Positions 61,024 through 64,000 of a stretch of DNA of 64,000 nt are shown in pieces. Under the pieces are notes generated by a model. The model was not told where the DNA came from and made no database searches. It saw only the letters and a list, made by a program, of their open reading frames with translations. The number at the start of each line of letters is the position of its first letter. The first letter of the stretch is position 1. Both the position numbers and the translations under genes were made by a program. The stretch spans positions 806,001-870,000 of the forward strand of contig CAXXNI010000002.1 in assembly GCA_963663285.2 (NCBI GenBank), written 5' to 3'. Origin of the DNA: CAXXOK01 sp963663285. Its GTDB lineage: Bacteria; Bacillota; Clostridia; Christensenellales; Aristaeellaceae.

Positions 61024-61665
61024 ATGGCGCAATATACTGTGGAGGATATTGAAATCCTCCGGCAAAAAAGTGATATATCCTACGAAGAAGCGGTAAACCT
61101 GTTGGAGTACCACAACGGCAGTCTGGCACGCGCATTGGTGGACTTGGAACGGAACGGCCGTCTGCTGGACAGTCACACCCGCCCCTCCGCCGGTAAAACG
61201 GGTCATAAGAGCCGTCACCATTTCTGGAATATGCTCTTCAAACTGCGTGTTAAGGTGTTTAAAGGGGATGTCCCGATCATCAACATCTCGGTGTTGTTTA
61301 CCATTTTCTCATTCTTGCTGGCTTTCTGGCTTGTCATCTTAAGTGCGTTGGCAGCACTGCTGATGGGTTATCGTTTTAAAGTGGAACGGGATGCAGGAGA
61401 AATCGGCAGGGATTCGCTGGAGGATATGCTGAAGCACGCCGGCAGCAACATCCGCAATACTGCGTTTACCGTTGCTAAAAATTTAGGCGCGATGAGCGAT
61501 ACGCCTAAAAAAGAGCAGCCTGAAACACCGCAGGCGGAAGAACCCGAAGTTCGGACCGAAACCCCGGTGAGCGGAACCACTCCTGTAAACGTACAGTTTT
61601 CAGAAGACGGCAACATCCAGATCACGGAAGATGAAGACGGGTATCACGAAGCCAATATCCAGTAA
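61024..61665 (+). CDS. DUF4342 protein with UBA-like N-terminus
   Basis: 213 residues. The N-terminal helical part (VEDIEILRQKSDISYEEAVN, then LLEYHNGSLARALVDLE) looks like a UBA/NAC-type three-helix fold. A DUF4342 segment with a hydrophobic pair of helices follows (about 90-120, VLFTIFSFLLAFWLVIL), and the C-terminal third is acidic and disordered (SEDGNIQITEDEDGYHE). Function unknown; a membrane-associated adaptor is likely. AAGGAGG is 8 nt before the ATG. It lies 85 nt upstream of the two-component genes and may share their transcript. Confidence 0.8.
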   Translation: MAQYTVEDIEILRQKSDISYEEAVNLLEYHNGSLARALVDLERNGRLLDSHTRPSAGKTGHKSRHHFWNMLFKLRVKVFKGDVPIINISVLFTIFSFLLAFWLVILSALAALLMGYRFKVERDAGEIGRDSLEDMLKHAGSNIRNTAFTVAKNLGAMSDTPKKEQPETPQAEEPEVRTETPVSGTTPVNVQFSEDGNIQITEDEDGYHEANIQ

Positions 61666-61750
61666 TGGATAATCGCAGAGTTCCTTTCGACACACGCTGT
61701 TGCCGAAAGGAATTTTCTGCTATACTGGTTCAGGATCGGAGGCGGTAAAG

Positions 61751-62434
61751 ATGAACAAAATATTAATCATTGAAGATGAAACTAAAATCGCCCGTTTTGT
61801 TGAGCTGGAGCTAAAGCATGAAGGGTATGAGGTGCAAACAGCTTTCGACGGTCGCAGCGGTCTTGCGCTTAGTTTGAGCTGGCAGCCGGATTTGTTGATA
61901 CTGGATTTAATGCTTCCGGAGCTAAGTGGTATCGAGGTTTGCCGCCGTCTTCGCCAGCAAAGCGATATTCCCATCATCATGCTGACGGCAAAGGATGATG
62001 TAAGCGATAAGGTAATGGGCTTGGACATGGGCGCGGACGATTACATGACAAAGCCTTTTGCAATCGAAGAACTGCTGGCCCGTATCCGTGTAAACTTAAA
62101 AAAGCATAGGCTGGACCGCAATGACGACACTGCCGCGCTGGCCGTTGGGCAACTGCGGATGGAACCGGCCAGTTACTCCGTCAGCTTTAATAGCAAAGCT
62201 ATTGCTTTAACTAAAAAAGAATTCGATTTACTGCATTACTTATGGCAGCATGAGCACACCGCCGTTTCCCGCGACGAACTGCTGATGAACGTATGGGGCT
62301 ACGATTTTGCCGGAGATACGAACATCGTCGATGTATATATCCGCTATCTGCGCCAAAAGATCGATGATCCTTTCCGGGTTAAAACCATCCATACCATACG
62401 CGCAGTAGGTTATATGTTTAATTATGAAGAATAA
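61751..62434 (+). CDS. OmpR/PhoB-family response regulator
   Basis: 227 residues. The receiver domain (1-115) has the acidic pair Glu9/Asp... in IIEDETKI, phosphorylated Asp52 in LILDLMLPELSG and Lys in MTKPF. The winged-helix output domain (about 130-225) has LTKKEFDLLHYLWQHEHTAV and TNIVDVYIRYLRQKI. It is paired with the overlapping histidine kinase. GGAGG stands 8 nt before the ATG. Targets are unknown. Confidence 0.95.
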   Translation: MNKILIIEDETKIARFVELELKHEGYEVQTAFDGRSGLALSLSWQPDLLILDLMLPELSGIEVCRRLRQQSDIPIIMLTAKDDVSDKVMGLDMGADDYMTKPFAIEELLARIRVNLKKHRLDRNDDTAALAVGQLRMEPASYSVSFNSKAIALTKKEFDLLHYLWQHEHTAVSRDELLMNVWGYDFAGDTNIVDVYIRYLRQKIDDPFRVKTIHTIRAVGYMFNYEE

Positions 62435-63920
62435 ACGCGCCGAAGAGCAAAAAGTAAAGATAGCCGAGCGCGCAAAAAAGCGCGTGGAGCGAAAACAGGC
62501 AAAGGCAAATCCCGTACCACCCACAACCGGCAACGCCAAAGGAAAAGCGCAGCCCCTGAAGCGTATTCGGAGGATGCTGGGGTGCATCGGGCATATGCTG
62601 CTGTCTGTGTTTAGCAATTTACGTTTTTCGCTCTCTTTGCGTATTGCGATACATTATAGTTTTCAATTATTGAAAACAACCTTTATGGTGCTGCTTGTTG
62701 TAACGGTATTATTTATCGTCGCCCAAATTCCAACAATCAATACCACACTGGATACACTGGCTGCTATGCCACCTGCAAATGGAAGTAGCTATAGCCAGCA
62801 ACAGTTGATCGGCTTACCGCTGAACAGTGCATATATACTGGATGAACCATTTCCGGATGGGATTGCGGGTATGGTAAAGAATATGCAGCTTTCCTTGTCT
62901 GAACTTGATTCACCACAAGGCAGACAACTGCTTATCTACCGCAATACCGTGCAGGGTGGTCTGGTTGCCGCTTTTTCATTGCGCTATATTCTCTATGTGT
63001 ATAGTATACTGATATGGACACTGGTCGGATGCGATGTACTGCGCGTACTTTCGTTCCTGCGCGGGCAATACAGGCTCAACCGGGTCGTACTGAAGCCCAT
63101 CTCCGAAATCACTGACGCAGCAGCTGCGCTAAGCGCAAACAACTTGAGCAACCGCATTAATATTGCCGGAACTAAAAATGAGCTGAAGGATTTGGCTACT
63201 GTTATCAATAACATGCTGGATCGCATTGAACGCAGTTATAACAGCCAAAAACAATTCGTCAGCGATGCATCACATGAGCTTCGCACCCCCATCGCTGTCA
63301 TTCAGGGTTACACCAGTATGCTGGAACGTTGGGGCAAAACCGATAAAGAAGTACTGGACGAAGCCATTGTAGCCATTTCGCAGGAAACCGCTGCCATGAA
63401 AGAGCTCGTAGAACGTCTGCTATTCCTCGCGCGGCATGATAAAAAAACGCTGATGCTGGAAATGGAGATCTTCGATCCGGCCGAAATAATGAGCGCCGTA
63501 TTGCGGGACGCAAGGCTGCTTTCTTCCGCACATACCTTTGCGCTAGCGCCCTTGCAGCACTGTCTGGTAAACGGCGATAAAGGCATGTTAAAACAGCTGA
63601 TGCGTATTTTGGTAGATAACGCTATTAAATATACGCCTGCCGGAGGAAGCATCACCCTTGGTATGCAAAAAGCAGGCAACGAGTGTATTTTATCGGTTAA
63701 GGATACCGGACAGGGCATGAGCGCGGAAGAACTACCGCGCATCTTCGACCGGTTTTACCGCAGCGAAAAAGCCCGTGTGGCGCAATCCAGCGGGCATGGA
63801 TTAGGGCTATCCATTGCCCGGATTATCGTTGTCGCTCACGGCGGCAGAATGACAGTACGCAGCAAAGAAGGAGCGGGTACTACTTTCCGGGTGATTCTTC
63901 CCGTTAAAAGATTGGATTAA
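62424..63920 (+). CDS. Sensor histidine kinase
   Basis: 498 residues. A long, basic cytoplasmic N-terminus (1-70; KNKRAEEQKVKIAERAKKR) is unusual for this class. Two membrane helices (about 85-108 and 185-205) enclose a small extracellular loop. A HAMP region, HisKA with His284 in SDASHELRTPIAVIQGY, and HATPase (LVDNAIKYTPAGGSIT, DTGQGMSAEELPRIFDRFYR, GHGLGLSIARIIV) follow. It overlaps the response regulator by 11 nt, with no separate ribosome site, so the two are coupled. The ligand is unknown; the Arg/Lys-rich N-terminus could bind acidic lipids or polymers. Confidence 0.93.
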   Translation: MKNKRAEEQKVKIAERAKKRVERKQAKANPVPPTTGNAKGKAQPLKRIRRMLGCIGHMLLSVFSNLRFSLSLRIAIHYSFQLLKTTFMVLLVVTVLFIVAQIPTINTTLDTLAAMPPANGSSYSQQQLIGLPLNSAYILDEPFPDGIAGMVKNMQLSLSELDSPQGRQLLIYRNTVQGGLVAAFSLRYILYVYSILIWTLVGCDVLRVLSFLRGQYRLNRVVLKPISEITDAAAALSANNLSNRINIAGTKNELKDLATVINNMLDRIERSYNSQKQFVSDASHELRTPIAVIQGYTSMLERWGKTDKEVLDEAIVAISQETAAMKELVERLLFLARHDKKTLMLEMEIFDPAEIMSAVLRDARLLSSAHTFALAPLQHCLVNGDKGMLKQLMRILVDNAIKYTPAGGSITLGMQKAGNECILSVKDTGQGMSAEELPRIFDRFYRSEKARVAQSSGHGLGLSIARIIVVAHGGRMTVRSKEGAGTTFRVILPVKRLD

Positions 63921-64000
63921 TCACCGCTTTATCCGCTGTTCCGCTAACTACATACAGTGAAATGTTGTTTTGGTGCATGTCCCCTCTGCTTTTTAAGCAT

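Noticed and set aside
1..64000. CRISPR arrays, rRNA genes and insertion sequences
   Set aside because: No regularly spaced repeats, rRNA segments or transposase genes were seen.

Overview
The window looks like chromosome of an anaerobic, Gram-positive, low-to-mid G+C member of the Bacillota (class Clostridia). Supporting signs are strong AGGAGG-type ribosome binding sites, promoters close to TTGACA/TATAAT, a fused 2-hydroxyacyl-CoA dehydratase activase of the strict-anaerobe type, an agr-type peptide signalling cassette, a CotH/VTC/DUF4956 locus, a LexA with Gram-positive-type operators, and no outer-membrane or LPS genes. A Christensenellales-like gut lineage is possible, but that is a guess. 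There is one tRNA (Val, anticodon CAC), and no rRNA, CRISPR array or clear insertion sequence or prophage.

Layout. 1-7.7 kb: dehydratase activase divergent from a TetR regulator with overlapping promoters, then a GH2 beta-mannosidase. 7.7-8.7 kb: about 1 kb non-coding, with a promoter and a long 5' leader. 8.7-21.8 kb: a one-directional cell-surface polysaccharide locus. It holds a membrane-anchored protein with a sigma-region-2-like N-terminus, a DivIVA-like coiled coil, a lipoprotein joining a degenerate deacetylase to an SGNH hydrolase, a PilZ plus GT2 synthase, a degenerate deacetylase with a C-terminal beta-rich region, a GH18-like protein and two large triple-deacetylase paralogues; the second paralogue has three frameshifts. 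22.1-25.7 kb: DUF5317 protein, kinase-less AgrC-like membrane protein, AgrB, a 40-residue AgrD with predicted ring CYWFF, and a membrane GGDEF/HD-GYP protein. PilZ is a c-di-GMP receptor and GGDEF/HD-GYP makes and degrades c-di-GMP, so the 8.7-25.7 kb block may be one peptide- and c-di-GMP-controlled polysaccharide system.

26-37.6 kb: YfcC-type carrier and M20 peptidase, peroxiredoxin and MscS channel, SSS symporter, pyridoxal kinase, ACT/UPF0210 pair, GNAT/YitT/NudC operon. 37.7-42.5 kb: tRNA-Val, a 61-residue conserved-type small protein, IspE, DUF1934, a metallo-beta-lactamase-fold hydrolase, and a divergent CTP synthase whose glutaminase cysteine is glycine. 42.6-48.2 kb: CotH kinase with three lamin-tail domains, DUF4956, VTC polyphosphate polymerase and a secreted protein. 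48.3-52.3 kb: tyrosine recombinase divergent from lexA, then pseudouridine kinase and glycosidase. 52.4-57.3 kb: leftward operon of an MTA/SAH deaminase-type amidohydrolase and three glycosyltransferases. 57.5-63.9 kb: GH65 phosphorylase, DegV, DUF4342 protein and an OmpR-type two-component system.

All calls come from reading the sequence; no database search was run. Start codons were chosen from Shine-Dalgarno spacing and family N-termini, and doubtful ones are marked.
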